NCBI GenBank assembly: GCA_946407015.1
Contig: CAMJML010000016.1
Location: 1-64,000, forward strand
Direction of reading: 5' to 3'
Length of the DNA: 64,000 nt
Origin: an uncultured Selenomonadales bacterium
GTDB lineage: Bacteria > Bacillota > Negativicutes > DSM-1736 > Dendrosporobacteraceae
Shown: one piece after another, positions 17,006 to 26,084 of the stretch
Numbering within the stretch: the first letter of the stretch is position 1
Layout: every line of letters begins with the position of its first letter
Translations under genes and position numbers: made by a program
The notes under the pieces: model-generated
Seen by the model: only the letters and a program-made list of their open reading frames with translations
Database searches by the model: none
Told to the model about the DNA's origin: nothing

Positions 17006-17626
17006 ATGCATGATTGGGACCAGGATAAATTATTGATTATGGATCAAATCAATATGGAAGCCATCGAAGAATTCTGTCAGCAGGTTTATTATTGCGATCC
17101 ATATACAGCCATGCATGCCGAGCATGTGGCGGAACTGATGGCAGGCCTGGCCAGTGAAATGGGAATGTCGTCTGAGGAAATCAATCTGGCTTTTATTGTT
17201 GGGCTGATTCACGACGTTGGTAAAATTAAAATACCGGCTGCCATTTTAAACAAGCCGGGACGCCTTACCGAAACTGAGTTCAACATTATGAAGCGCCATG
17301 CCGAACATGGTGCCGATATTTTGGCCTCTGTCGAAGGGGCCGAATCAATTATTCCCATCATGCTCTATCATCATGAACGCTATGATGGCCAGGGCTACCC
17401 AGCCGGCTTATCCGGAACCGGCATCCCCTTATTCAGCAGAATGTTGAGTGTGTGTGATGCTTTTGACGCCATGACAACCAATCGCTGTTATCGTAGTCCC
17501 GTGACATTGGAGCAATGTGTTGCCGAAATCCAGCACTGTGCCGGAACCCAGTTTGACCCCGATTTATGTAAAACGTTTATCCGCTTTATTCAGGATCGTT
17601 TTGGTTTTATGATCGAGGCGGGCTGA
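17006..17626 (+). CDS. HD-GYP domain protein, probable c-di-GMP phosphodiesterase
   Basis: 206 residues, essentially one HD-GYP domain without a sensor. The HD motif (LIHDVGKIKIP, about 69-79) and the GYP motif (HHERYDGQGYPAGL) are both complete, as in enzymes that hydrolyse cyclic di-GMP. The ATG follows a G-rich region (GGCGGGTGGGCG). It stands alone between the AraC gene and the MarR operators. Activity is predicted from motifs; regulation must come from partners or transcription. Confidence 0.88.
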   Translation: MHDWDQDKLLIMDQINMEAIEEFCQQVYYCDPYTAMHAEHVAELMAGLASEMGMSSEEINLAFIVGLIHDVGKIKIPAAILNKPGRLTETEFNIMKRHAEHGADILASVEGAESIIPIMLYHHERYDGQGYPAGLSGTGIPLFSRMLSVCDAFDAMTTNRCYRSPVTLEQCVAEIQHCAGTQFDPDLCKTFIRFIQDRFGFMIEAG

Positions 17627-17694
17627 TGTTGTCTGGAAGCCGGCAACGATCATGAAGAGTCGGCTATTGATGAAAGGACGATAAAAAACTTTCA

Positions 17695-17734
17695 TCAATA
17701 ATTGATATATCAATTATTGACTTATCAATATTGA
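17695..17734. promoter_or_regulatory. MarR operators
   Basis: A perfect palindrome, TCAATAATTGA-TATA-TCAATTATTGA (17695-17720), and a shorter TCAATATTGA (17725-17734) that overlaps the -35 element of the next promoter. The likely binder is the MarR protein encoded downstream. Confidence 0.75.
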
Positions 17735-17759
17735 CGATGGGAATGCAGCGGACTATAAT
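17731..17759 (+). promoter_or_regulatory. Promoter of the marR-MFS operon
   Basis: TTGACG (17731-17736), 17-base spacer, TATAAT (17754-17759). Confidence 0.8.
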
Positions 17760-17784
17760 TGTAATAATGATCAAGGAGGCTATG

Positions 17785-18213
17785 ATGAACTATAATCTTG
17801 ACGAATCTATCCGCTGGTGTATTCATAAAGCTGATTTGGCTCTAAAAAATAGTGCGCAAAGAATACTCAATCCTTATGATATTACGATCGAACAATGGGG
17901 CATTTTAAGCCGGCTTTATGAAGAAGAGGGGTGCAATCAAAAAGAGCTGGCGGAAAAAAATCTAAAAGATCAAGCCGCTCTGACCCGGATTCTGGATCTT
18001 CTGGAGAAAAAGCAATGGGTTTACCGGGCGCGGTCAGAACATGACCGGCGCGAGTTTTTACTGTTTATTACGGATGCAGGACGAGAACTTTGCCAGACTG
18101 TTATCCCTGCGCTCTTACAGAATGCGGCTGAAGTGACGGCCTGTCTCAGCCAGCACGAATTGGACCAGCTCAAAAAGTCATTGGCCAAGCTTGCGGCAGC
18201 CGGAATGAAATAA
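17785..18213 (+). CDS. MarR family transcriptional regulator
   Basis: 142 residues from the second of two tandem ATGs after AAGGAGG. It is a winged-helix MarR protein (ITIEQWGILSRLYEEEGCNQ, KDQAALTRILDLLEKKQWV, RSEHDRREFLLFITDAG, with the DxR wing). The upstream frame to 17731 overlaps the promoter and is discarded. It probably represses itself and the downstream MFS pump by binding the palindromes at 17695-17734, with release by a small molecule. Confidence 0.92.
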   Translation: MNYNLDESIRWCIHKADLALKNSAQRILNPYDITIEQWGILSRLYEEEGCNQKELAEKNLKDQAALTRILDLLEKKQWVYRARSEHDRREFLLFITDAGRELCQTVIPALLQNAAEVTACLSQHELDQLKKSLAKLAAAGMK

Positions 18214-18276
18214 ACCCGTTTCGGGTGCTGAATACCTGGTTTTATCAGGGACCTGTTCTTAGAAGGAGTATTGCTC

Positions 18277-19473
18277 ATGGAAAATACACAGCAAGCGGTT
18301 ACGAAGTTATGGAACCGCTCGTTTGTTCTTGTTACACTCGTTAATTTTTTGATTTGTACGAACACGTTCATGCTGATGGCTACATTGCCTGTTTTTATTC
18401 AGCATGTAGGTGGAAGTAAATTGCTTGCCGGCATCATTGGCGGGATGCTTACCTTGACGGGGTTTTTTGCCCGGCCCTTTTTTGGCGACATGCTGGACCG
18501 GATGGGGCGGAAGCCTATTTTGATCAGCGGGCTGTCTATATTATTACTGGTTACGGCTTTGTATGGTTTCACTTCGTCATTGGTCTGTCTGTTTCTATTA
18601 CGCATTCTGCAGGGGTTAGGCTGGAGCGCAGCCAGCACAGCGACCAGTACGATTGCGTCCGATTTAATTCCGGCTGGCCGCCGGGCGGAAGGCATGGGTT
18701 ATTTTGGCGTTTCTTCTTCGCTGGCCATGGCATTGGGGCCGGCGTTAGGATTATACCTGGTCGAACAATCCGGCTACTTCATGCTGTATCTGAATGCTGC
18801 CGTTTTTGCGGGGATAAGCTTATGTATCGGATTGAGGAGTTCTTATGCGGTCCATGGCTTGGCAAGCCGTTTGCCCCGCAAATGCGAACCAAGCCATAGG
18901 CGGCTTATCGAACCAACCGCGTTGGAACCTTCTATACTCATTTTTCTGATCTCAACCACCTATGCGGGAATTGTTACCTTTATTCCATCCTATGCGGCCT
19001 ATAAAGGCATTGAGGGGATTGGCAGCTTTTTTGTGTTGTACGCGTTTGCTTTGTTGCTGACCCGAACGTTCAGTGGCCGCGTGGCCGACCGGCTGGGCAT
19101 GACCAGAGTGGTCGTTCCCGGCATGGTGCTGCTGGTATTGGCTTTAGTATTGCTCATGAAAGCCGCCTCATTAGGAGCATTCATGGTAGCCGCAATTTTT
19201 TACGGTTTGGGCTTTGGCTCCATTCAGCCGGTACTCAATGCCTTGGTAATTACCCTGGCGCCCGCTGAGCGCAGGGGGAGCGCTAATGCGACTTTCCTGG
19301 CAGGATTGGATATGGGAGTGGGTTTAGGAGCGATTGCCTGGGGTGCTGTTGCTCAGCAACTGGGTTTTATCCATATTTACTCGTTGTCAGCCGTCCTCAT
19401 TGTTGCCGCGTTGGTTTTCTATTATATCGCTGTTTGCCGAAGTGCTGAACAAAGCGTTTGCGATGCTTCTTAG
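18277..19473 (+). CDS. MFS transporter, probable drug efflux
   Basis: 398 residues with about 12 membrane segments. The family loop motif appears as GDMLDRMGRKPIL in the first half and GRVADRLGMTRVV in the second. AAGGAG precedes the ATG at 18277 by 8 bases (TTG at 18271 is the less likely alternative). It lies 63 bases after the marR gene and is probably cotranscribed. MarR/MFS pairs usually export toxic compounds; substrate unknown. Confidence 0.88.
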   Translation: MENTQQAVTKLWNRSFVLVTLVNFLICTNTFMLMATLPVFIQHVGGSKLLAGIIGGMLTLTGFFARPFFGDMLDRMGRKPILISGLSILLLVTALYGFTSSLVCLFLLRILQGLGWSAASTATSTIASDLIPAGRRAEGMGYFGVSSSLAMALGPALGLYLVEQSGYFMLYLNAAVFAGISLCIGLRSSYAVHGLASRLPRKCEPSHRRLIEPTALEPSILIFLISTTYAGIVTFIPSYAAYKGIEGIGSFFVLYAFALLLTRTFSGRVADRLGMTRVVVPGMVLLVLALVLLMKAASLGAFMVAAIFYGLGFGSIQPVLNALVITLAPAERRGSANATFLAGLDMGVGLGAIAWGAVAQQLGFIHIYSLSAVLIVAALVFYYIAVCRSAEQSVCDAS

Positions 19474-19546
19474 CGTCCCCAAGGGGAGGAAGTAGTCCCT
19501 GATGTGTAGAATATAAATACCATTAAGCTAAAGGAGTGTGGATGAC

Positions 19547-20086
19547 ATGAGTGAAAATTTAAAAGGAACCAAAACGGAAGCCAATTTAAAAGCAGCTTTT
19601 GCCGGTGAATCAATGGCTAGAAATAAATATGCCTATTTTGCCAGCGTTGCAAAAAAAGAAGGTTATGAAGCTATTGCTTCAGTATTCCAGGAAACTGCCG
19701 ACAATGAGGCAGCCCATGCGAAAATTTGGTTTAATTTATTAAAGGGTATTGGCGATACTAAGACCAATTTGCAGCATGCAGCCGAGGGTGAGCACGATGA
19801 GTGGACCAGCATGTATAAGGAATTTGCTGAAACCGCCGAAGCGGAAGGTTTTAAAGATATTGCCGGTTTGTTCAAACGGGTGGGGCAAATTGAAAAAGAA
19901 CATGAAGAACGCTACCGTGATCTTCTGAAGAATGTCGAAGAAGGCGCTGTTTTCAAAAAACCAGAGACACAAGCATGGCGCTGTAGAGTGTGCGGCCATC
20001 GTCATGAAGGCCTTTCTGCTCCAGGTGTTTGTCCGACCTGTAAGCATCCACAGGCGTTTTTTGAAATCGTATATCAGAATTACTAA
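19547..20086 (+). CDS. Rubrerythrin
   Basis: 179 residues in the classic order: a ferritin-like di-iron domain with ExxH-type helices ([50 protein letters not shown]), then a C-terminal rubredoxin knuckle (CRVCGH...CPTCKH). It reduces hydrogen peroxide in anaerobes. AAGGAG lies 10 bases before the ATG; an upstream GTG at 19538 is too close to that site. A terminator follows. Confidence 0.95.
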   Translation: MSENLKGTKTEANLKAAFAGESMARNKYAYFASVAKKEGYEAIASVFQETADNEAAHAKIWFNLLKGIGDTKTNLQHAAEGEHDEWTSMYKEFAETAEAEGFKDIAGLFKRVGQIEKEHEERYRDLLKNVEEGAVFKKPETQAWRCRVCGHRHEGLSAPGVCPTCKHPQAFFEIVYQNY

Positions 20087-20132
20087 GCTTGACGCTGCAG
20101 CCTTTATCGGGGTTGTCCGTCCGGCTAAGAGT

Positions 20133-20163
20133 AAAAAGACGTTGGTAAACCAACGTCTTTTTG
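20133..20163 (+). terminator. Intrinsic terminator after rubrerythrin
   Basis: AAAAAGACGTTGG-TAAA-CCAACGTCTTTTT. Confidence 0.88.
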
Positions 20164-20263
20164 TTAAGTGGCGGCGAAAAACGATCGGAAGCTTAGCTGC
20201 CCATTGCGATTGCGCCGGCGGCAGCCTTGTGAAAACAGCAATATAGATAAGGAGAATCGTGCG

Positions 20264-21298
20264 ATGTATAGTTTTAAAAATGATTACAGCGAAGGGGCGC
20301 ATCCCCGAATCTTACAAGCTTTAATCAATACCAACCTGGAGCAGTCCGAAGGCTATGGCATGGATGCCTTCACCCAGGAGGCAAGCCGTCTGATACGAGA
20401 AATCATCCAGCAGCCCAAGGCGGAGGTCCACTTGCTGTCAGGTGGGACCCAAACCAATCTAACGGCTTTAGCGGCATTCTTACGCCCCCATGAGGCTGTG
20501 ATTGCCGCCAATACCGGACATATTCTGGTGCATGAAACTGGAGCTATCGAAGCTACCGGGCATAAAATCCTTTCGGTTGCAGTCAGTAACGGCAAATTAA
20601 CACCCGAACAGATTGAAGCTGTTCTGATTGAACATTGTGATGAGCATATGGTAAAGCCCCGGCTGGTATATATCTCGAATCCGACCGAAATTGGCTCGAT
20701 TTATCAAAAAGCGGAACTGGAACAGCTCAGTCAGTTCTGTAAAGCAAACGCGTTGCTGCTCTATATGGATGGCGCCCGCTTGGGATCGGCTTTATGTTCT
20801 GAGGAAAATGACCTGGCTTTAGCCGAGTTAGCCGCTTTCGTGGATGCTTTTTACATCGGCGGCACCAAAAACGGAGCGTTGCTGGGGGAAGCTCTGGTCA
20901 TCTGCAACGACTCGCTAAAGGACGATTTTCGCTTTCACATGAAACAAAAAGGGGCTCTTTTGGCCAAGGGCAAGCTGTTGGGGATTCAGTTCCGGGAGCT
21001 GTTTACGGATGACTTGTACTTTGAATTGGCCCGCCATGCCAATCTAATGGCCGGGCAGCTGAAGCAGGCCATCGAACAAGCCGGCTATCCGTTTCTGACT
21101 CATTCACCGTCCAATCAAGTTTTCCCGATTTTGCCCAACTCAGTCATTACAAAACTTCAGGAAAAGTATGCTTTCTATATTTGGTCAAAAGTCAACGAGG
21201 AATATTCCTCTATCCGGCTGGTGACTTCATGGGCTACCAGCCAGGAGGCGGTTGCCGCTTTTATTGATGATCTCATACAGTTGACTAACAAGCCCTGA
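20264..21298 (+). CDS. Low-specificity L-threonine aldolase-type PLP enzyme
   Basis: 344 residues from the ATG at 20264 (AAGGAGA 9 bases before); the frame extends upstream to 20168 without support. Fold-type I PLP enzyme of the beta-eliminating lyase/threonine aldolase group: LLSGGTQTN, YMDGARLGSAL, and the lysine in IGGTKNGALLGEA that would bind PLP. Family enzymes split threonine or allo-threonine to glycine and acetaldehyde. No other amino-acid gene adjoins it. Confidence 0.9.
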   Translation: MYSFKNDYSEGAHPRILQALINTNLEQSEGYGMDAFTQEASRLIREIIQQPKAEVHLLSGGTQTNLTALAAFLRPHEAVIAANTGHILVHETGAIEATGHKILSVAVSNGKLTPEQIEAVLIEHCDEHMVKPRLVYISNPTEIGSIYQKAELEQLSQFCKANALLLYMDGARLGSALCSEENDLALAELAAFVDAFYIGGTKNGALLGEALVICNDSLKDDFRFHMKQKGALLAKGKLLGIQFRELFTDDLYFELARHANLMAGQLKQAIEQAGYPFLTHSPSNQVFPILPNSVITKLQEKYAFYIWSKVNEEYSSIRLVTSWATSQEAVAAFIDDLIQLTNKP

Positions 21299-21380
21299 TG
21301 ATAAAAAGCGACCGGATCAATGGGCTGCACCGAAAACTAGAGAAAAAAGAAAAATGCCAATCGTAGAATATCTTTGGATG

Positions 21381-21427
21381 ATGCCGACTGATGCTGTTTT
21401 TAAAATAGCGTCAGTCGGCATTTTATT
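21381..21427 (+). terminator. Intrinsic terminator after the aldolase gene
   Basis: ATGCCGACTGATGCT / AGCGTCAGTCGGCAT stem (one mismatch), then TTTTATTT. Confidence 0.85.
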
Positions 21428-21594
21428 TGGAGTAGGAAACATGATACTGAAATGCATAATTCTGACAGAAAATATCAAACTATTTTAAGGCTGAAGTAGC
21501 GTGTCAACCCTAACCCTGCACAATTTCACGGATGCCTGCAGTTTAAGGTTATCATGGTACCCGTCAGCTTTATTCAATGTCAGGAGGAACCCAG

Positions 21595-22137
21595 ATGAAG
21601 AAATTTGTTTGTACCGTGTGTGGTTATGTCCATGAAGGGCCCGAAGCTCCGGATAAGTGTCCTGTCTGTAAAGCCAGTAAAGACAAATTTAAGGAAATGA
21701 CCGGTGAGCTGTCCTGGGCCGATGAGCACAGAATTGGCATTGTCAAAGATGTTCCGGTTGAGATTCTGGAAGGTTTGAGGGCCAATTTTACTGGCGAGTG
21801 CACCGAGGTAGGCATGTATCTGGCTATGTCCCGTCAGGCTGATAGACAAGGATATCCTGAAGTGGCAGAAGCTTATAAAAGGATTGCATTTGAAGAAGCG
21901 GAGCATGCGGCTAAATTTGCGGAGATACTTGGAGAAGTGGTGGTGGCGGATACAAAAGCCAACTTGCGTGCGCGGGTTGAAGCCGAGTATGGCGCTTGCG
22001 ACGGCAAAAAGAAATTGGCAGAATTAGCGAAAAAGCATAATCTGGAGGCTATTCATGATACCGTTCATGAAATGGGCAAGGACGAGGCTAGACATGGCTG
22101 TGCCTTTAAAGGCCTGCTGGACCGCTATTTCAATTAG
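21595..22137 (+). CDS. Reverse rubrerythrin
   Basis: 180 residues with the domains in reversed order: N-terminal rubredoxin-like knuckle ([10 protein letters not shown]...CPVCKA, residues 6-25), then the di-iron ferritin-like domain ([44 protein letters not shown]). Such proteins act as peroxide or oxygen reductases in anaerobes such as Clostridium. AGGAGG precedes the ATG. It is followed after 14 bases by a DUF1540 gene. Confidence 0.93.
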   Translation: MKKFVCTVCGYVHEGPEAPDKCPVCKASKDKFKEMTGELSWADEHRIGIVKDVPVEILEGLRANFTGECTEVGMYLAMSRQADRQGYPEVAEAYKRIAFEEAEHAAKFAEILGEVVVADTKANLRARVEAEYGACDGKKKLAELAKKHNLEAIHDTVHEMGKDEARHGCAFKGLLDRYFN

Positions 22138-22151
22138 AAAGGAGATTGACA

Positions 22152-22496
22152 ATGAGTAGAATTAACTGTGAAGTGACAAGTTGCTCACATAATAAGGATC
22201 AAGTTTGTTATGCCAATTGCGTGGATATTGTCGGCAGTGCTGCTGATTCCGAACAAAGCACCTGCTGTGGATCTTTCTTAAGCAAAGTGGTTTATTCTGA
22301 GTTGACGAATAATGTGGTCAGCGGAGGCTCTTGTGACTGTTTGAAGTGTACGGTGGAAACTTGTGCCTATCATCGCAACCAGCTTTGTACGCTGGATCAG
22401 ATCCAGGTAACCGGCAATCATGCCGAATATTATACCCACACCGACTGTGCCAGTTTTAAACTGGCCGGCGGCCTGACTAACGAGGCCGGCATCTAA
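22152..22496 (+). CDS. DUF1540 protein, cysteine-rich duplicated
   Basis: 114 residues made of two DUF1540 repeats: CEVTSCSHNKDQVCYANCVDI...CCGSF and CTVETCAYHRNQLCTLDQIQV...DCASF (each shown in part). The cysteine pattern suggests a metal-binding role. AAAGGAGA lies before the ATG at 22152; a TTG at 22146 is a weaker start. Tight coupling to reverse rubrerythrin suggests a part in oxidative-stress defence or iron handling, though the family has no firm function. Confidence 0.87.
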   Translation: MSRINCEVTSCSHNKDQVCYANCVDIVGSAADSEQSTCCGSFLSKVVYSELTNNVVSGGSCDCLKCTVETCAYHRNQLCTLDQIQVTGNHAEYYTHTDCASFKLAGGLTNEAGI

Positions 22497-22528
22497 TACA
22501 GCCATACAGGAAAAAAGGACATTCGATA

Positions 22529-22576
22529 GACAGAAGTCGAGCCTGATGCAACACAGGTGAGCTTCTGTCTGTTTTG
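22529..22576 (+). terminator. Intrinsic terminator after DUF1540
   Basis: GACAGAAG...CTTCTGTC outer stem with inner GCCTG/CAGGT pairing, then TGTTTTGTTT. No gene seen between here and 22750. Confidence 0.75.
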
Positions 22577-22749
22577 TTTACTCGCAAGCAGTCGTGCTGC
22601 TTAAAAAGCTTATGACTCGGGTACTAGGATGAATGGGACCTAGGTTCGATTGATTAATTGAGCAGAAATCGGTATAATAATTGGTAAAAATAGGAAAGAT
22701 TTGTCGATTATAGGCTATTTCATGAACCCGAGATAGGAGGCAAGAGTAC

Positions 22750-23808
22750 ATGGCAAAAATGATGGCAGTAAAAGATTTAGTGCCTGGATATGTTCTCGCA
22801 GACTCGGTTCTATCCGTCAAGGGTAAAGTATTGCTGGGGAAAGACGTGGAATTAACTCCCCGGCATATTACATTGCTCAATACCTGGGATGTCCAGAATG
22901 TATTTATCCAGACGGCCAATGAGCAGACTGCCGCCGTGGTGGAAGAGGTGCCAGAACCTCTGGTAGCGGATATGTCCCAGAAAGTAAGTTCAAAGAACTA
23001 TTTGCAATTTGTCCAGGAATTCGATTCACTGGTAACCAATATTGCTCAGACCTTTGACTTTATCCAAAAGAGTAAGGTAATCCCATTAACGCCTTTACGG
23101 GAAGCGGCGGGGCAAATTCATGGTACAATCACGAAAAATGGCCTTGCTGTGGTGAACTATCTGCTGATTGGTGATTATAAGCTGGCAAACTTTGTTTCAC
23201 GGCATTCCGTGATGGTTGCCTTTTTTGCCGGAAATATTGCCCGGCAAATGAAATGGAGTGAAGAGGATATCCGGGGAGTGGCTTTGGCAGGCCTGCTGCA
23301 TGATGTTGGGAACCTGGCTGCCGGCAAGGTCAATGAATCCAAAACCCATTTAACTGAGACTGCGATGCTGCTGAAAAAGGCCAATGGCCTTACGCGCGAA
23401 ATTATCCTGGGTATTATCCAACACCGGGAATGTATGGATGGCAGCGGTTTTCCAACGGCAATCCATGGGGATAAAATTCATCCTTATGCGAAGATCATTG
23501 CGGTGGCTGACTTATTTCATGTGCAGGCTTATACCGGTGAATATGCCAACCCTTTTCCGGTGCTAGAGACATTGTCGCATGAAATGCTGGGCAAGCTGGA
23601 TACGGCGGTGTGCCATACCTTCATCAGCCAGATCCGCGATAGTTTACTCAACAATAAAGTGCAGCTCCAGGATGGCCGTGAGGCGGAAGTGATCTTTTTT
23701 CATCCGAATGGTTCTTCCTTGCCGCTCGTGCGCACAGCCGACGGACAGATCGTGGATTGTTCTCAGCGGGGGGCAGCCAGTATCAGCCGTGTTGTTTCAC
23801 CCAATTAG
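22750..23808 (+). CDS. HD-GYP-like signalling protein with diverged motifs
   Basis: 352 residues. An N-terminal region of about 120 residues (MAVKDLVPGYVLADSVLSVKG) matches the start found in many Firmicute HD-GYP proteins. The HD motif is HDVGNL (usual HDIGKL, lysine lost), and the GYP motif is HRECMDGSGFP (usual HHERxDGxGYP). A C-terminal 60-residue tail follows. These changes make it uncertain that it still hydrolyses c-di-GMP; it may be a slow enzyme or a sensor. AGGAGG lies 9 bases before the ATG. Confidence 0.85.
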   Translation: MAKMMAVKDLVPGYVLADSVLSVKGKVLLGKDVELTPRHITLLNTWDVQNVFIQTANEQTAAVVEEVPEPLVADMSQKVSSKNYLQFVQEFDSLVTNIAQTFDFIQKSKVIPLTPLREAAGQIHGTITKNGLAVVNYLLIGDYKLANFVSRHSVMVAFFAGNIARQMKWSEEDIRGVALAGLLHDVGNLAAGKVNESKTHLTETAMLLKKANGLTREIILGIIQHRECMDGSGFPTAIHGDKIHPYAKIIAVADLFHVQAYTGEYANPFPVLETLSHEMLGKLDTAVCHTFISQIRDSLLNNKVQLQDGREAEVIFFHPNGSSLPLVRTADGQIVDCSQRGAASISRVVSPN

Positions 23809-23883
23809 AATCTTTGTGCCGGCTTGCAGGAAAAATTCAACCTTGCTGCGAAAATACAGCTTAAAAGCAAAGGAGTGAGGCTG

Positions 23884-24156
23884 ATGGACGAACGTACTCA
23901 TGCTGCGGAGCGTTTCAGGCTGAAAATTGGCGATACCGAACGTTCGGCAGAAGAAGTGGTTGCAGATTTGAAACACTATGGTGAGCCGGTTATTGAAGCC
24001 GTTTTAGAAACTCCGGGAACGGGCAGGACTGCAGCGGGAGCTTCGGTGATTCTTGCGGTTTCGGCTGCTGGACTGGATGAGCCGGGACTCATGCGCAAGC
24101 TGAATGAAGCAGGTGGCTGCATGTATCAAATTGCTTCTGTGACCAAATTAGCTTAG
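23884..24156 (+). CDS. Hypothetical protein, 90 residues
   Basis: A short protein I do not recognise. It opens MDERTHAAERFRLKIGDTE, has a charged N-terminal half and a Gly/Ala-rich second half (GRTAAGASVILAVSAAGLDEPG), and shows no membrane segment. AAAGGAGTGAGG before the ATG at 23884 is a strong ribosome binding site. It follows the HD gene by 75 bases and is ended by a terminator, so it may be cotranscribed with it. Confidence 0.65.
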   Translation: MDERTHAAERFRLKIGDTERSAEEVVADLKHYGEPVIEAVLETPGTGRTAAGASVILAVSAAGLDEPGLMRKLNEAGGCMYQIASVTKLA

Positions 24157-24185
24157 GTTGTGCATTAACTTTTCATACCATCATC

Positions 24186-24219
24186 AAAGCACCTGAGTGC
24201 GAACTTTGGGTGCTTTTGT
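24186..24219 (+). terminator. Intrinsic terminator
   Basis: AAAGCACC ... GGGTGCTTTT stem followed by GTC; a TGTCATGCCTT duplication follows directly. Confidence 0.7.
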
Positions 24220-24322
24220 CATGCCTTTGTCATGCCTTTGTTTTATGGATGATTTGACGAAAAAGTGTTTGCTTTTATGTTGCACTTACTAAAAAATACT
24301 CGCTTGCAGCTCGAAAGTATAC

Positions 24323-24351
24323 TTGACAACAAACAAAAATAGCATTATGAT
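24323..24351 (+). promoter_or_regulatory. Promoter of the riboswitch transcript
   Basis: TTGACA (24323-24328), 17-base spacer, TATGAT (24346-24351). Confidence 0.82.
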
Positions 24352-24452
24352 TAAAAAGTGCTAAAAATTTAATACTGGTGTCCATGTGAAGTTTGCGGAA
24401 AGTCTTCTAACTACACACAAAGTAGCCGATGAAGCGTATAACCGTAAATGGA

Positions 24453-24545
24453 TGGAACTCTGGAGAGCCCCTGCCAGCAGGGCGCCGAAGGTGCAAATCG
24501 GACTGATGATAAGACCGATGAAACTCTCAGGCAAAAGGACAGAGC
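24453..24545 (+). ncRNA. Glycine riboswitch, single aptamer
   Basis: The glycine aptamer core is plain: CTCTGGAGAG, GCGCCGAAGGTGCAAA, then AAACTCTCAGGCAAAAGGAC and AGAG closing P1. Only one aptamer is seen, matching the second aptamer of tandem riboswitches. A hairpin (GCAAAAT/ATTTTGC) and a terminator at 24600 follow, which form a likely transcriptional expression platform. The controlled gene is the amino-acid binding protein at 24722. Confidence 0.93.
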
Positions 24546-24599
24546 ATTAGGTGTACCGCAAAATTTATTTTGCGCCGTGCCTATTTGTTGTTCTTCAGA

Positions 24600-24630
24600 G
24601 TCAAATCATTGGATTTGACTTTTTTTATTT
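24600..24630 (+). terminator. Riboswitch expression-platform terminator
   Basis: GTCAAATC-ATTG-GATTTGAC followed by eight T, 55 bases after the aptamer and before the coding region. Confidence 0.85.
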
Positions 24631-24721
24631 TATGGTCACTATTCAGTTAGCACGGAACCCGGTTCCTGGTCTGATGCAGATAAGCGAACGGGAATTTTGA
24701 ATGAGAAGGGAAGCGTTTCGG

Positions 24722-25888
24722 GTGAAAAAACAATCTTTTAGACTGACTGCGATGGTTATTGCAATGCTGCTAATGGCAGGTATTTTAGCGGGGTGTGGCA
24801 GTTCGGCCTCCAATGATATTCGGATTGGGGTACTGAATGAGTTGACCGGCGGTAACGCGACAATGGGTAACTCAGCGACCAATGGAGCAAAGATGGCTAT
24901 AAAAGAAGCCAATGCCAAAGGCGGTGTTTTGGGTAAACAACTGGCTGCTGTAGTTGCAGATAATAAAAGTGAGCCGTCCGAGTCGGCCAATGCTATGACT
25001 AAGCTGGCTACCCAGGATAGAGTCGTAGCGGTTACCGGTGTGTTTTCCAGTTCGAACGCCATAGCGACCTCCAATGTGGCGGAAGGGACGAAAGTGCCGT
25101 TTTTGGCTGTCGGTGCGACCAATCCGAAGGTAACAGTGGATGAAAAAAGCGGCAAAGTAAAAGATTATACCTTCCGGGTATGTTTTATTGATCCTTTCCA
25201 AGGAACAGTCGGAGCCAATTTTGTGCTCAATACCTTGAAGCTGCAGAAAGCTGCCATTCTGGTAGACAACAGCAGCGATTACAGCAAAGGGTTAGCCGCT
25301 TTCTTTAAAGATGCCTTTACAAAAGGTAATGGCAGTATCGTAGCTGAAGAAGCCTATTTGCAAAAAGATCAGGACTTTAAAACCATTCTAACCAAAGTGA
25401 AAGCGTTAAACCCTGAAGTGATCTATGTGCCAGGCTATTATGAAGAAGTCGGAAAAATCGTCCGCCAAGCCCGTGAGATGGGGATCGATGCTCCGATTGT
25501 CGGCGGAGACGGCTGGGATTCTCCGAAGCTTGTGGAAGTTGCCGGCGCTGCTGCTTTGAATCAGACTTACTTTACCAATCATTATTCTGTCGAAGATACC
25601 AATCCTGTTTCACAGGCTTTTGTAGAAGCCTATAAGAAAGAGTATGGCCAGGCTCCCGACGCTATGGCGGTGCTTGGCTATGATGCCGCCAATGTTTTGA
25701 TTGATGCCATCAAGCGTGCGAATAGTGCTGATCCGGCTAAAATCCGTGAAGCCTTGGCTGCAACCAAAGACTATCCGGCCGTTACCGGATCAACCACTTT
25801 AAATGCCACTCATGATGCTGTGAAAAGTGCCGTGATCATTGAAATGAAAGATGGCAAGCAAACATTTAAGGCGAGCGTTAAGCCGTAG
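24722..25888 (+). CDS. Liv-type ABC transporter substrate-binding lipoprotein
   Basis: 388 residues from GTG at 24722 (ATG at 24701 is the alternative; the GTG gives a standard lipoprotein signal after AAGGGA). The lipobox is LAGC near residue 25. The body is a periplasmic-binding-protein type I fold of the leucine/isoleucine/valine family (IRIGVLNELTGGNATMGNS, PFLAVGATNPKVT, YVPGYYEEVGKIVRQARE). No permease or ATPase genes adjoin; a terminator follows. Placement behind a glycine riboswitch predicts glycine, or a compound linked to it, as ligand or signal. Confidence 0.9.
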   Translation: MKKQSFRLTAMVIAMLLMAGILAGCGSSASNDIRIGVLNELTGGNATMGNSATNGAKMAIKEANAKGGVLGKQLAAVVADNKSEPSESANAMTKLATQDRVVAVTGVFSSSNAIATSNVAEGTKVPFLAVGATNPKVTVDEKSGKVKDYTFRVCFIDPFQGTVGANFVLNTLKLQKAAILVDNSSDYSKGLAAFFKDAFTKGNGSIVAEEAYLQKDQDFKTILTKVKALNPEVIYVPGYYEEVGKIVRQAREMGIDAPIVGGDGWDSPKLVEVAGAAALNQTYFTNHYSVEDTNPVSQAFVEAYKKEYGQAPDAMAVLGYDAANVLIDAIKRANSADPAKIREALAATKDYPAVTGSTTLNATHDAVKSAVIIEMKDGKQTFKASVKP

Positions 25889-25892
25889 TGTT

Positions 25893-25935
25893 ATGACCTC
25901 AATTTCCAAACCGCGGGAGTTGAGGTCATTTTTTT
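25893..25935 (+). terminator. Intrinsic terminator after the binding protein gene
   Basis: ATGACCTCAA ... TTGAGGTCAT then seven T. Confidence 0.88.
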
Positions 25936-26084
25936 GTCAATGTGGAAGTCAGCCGGGTTCAGGGTGCAAATTTTGACCTTTTTTAGCGAATTTTAACGAA
26001 GTTTAATCAAACCTTAACGTTGCCGCAATCACTCGCATGATATGATGAAATCAAATTCATTGCAGTCAATGAGGAGGATGCTTT

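Noticed and set aside
26000-26084. Sigma-28-type promoter before the chemotaxis gene
   Set aside because: A GCCGCAAT-like segment is present but both elements match the consensus too poorly to report.
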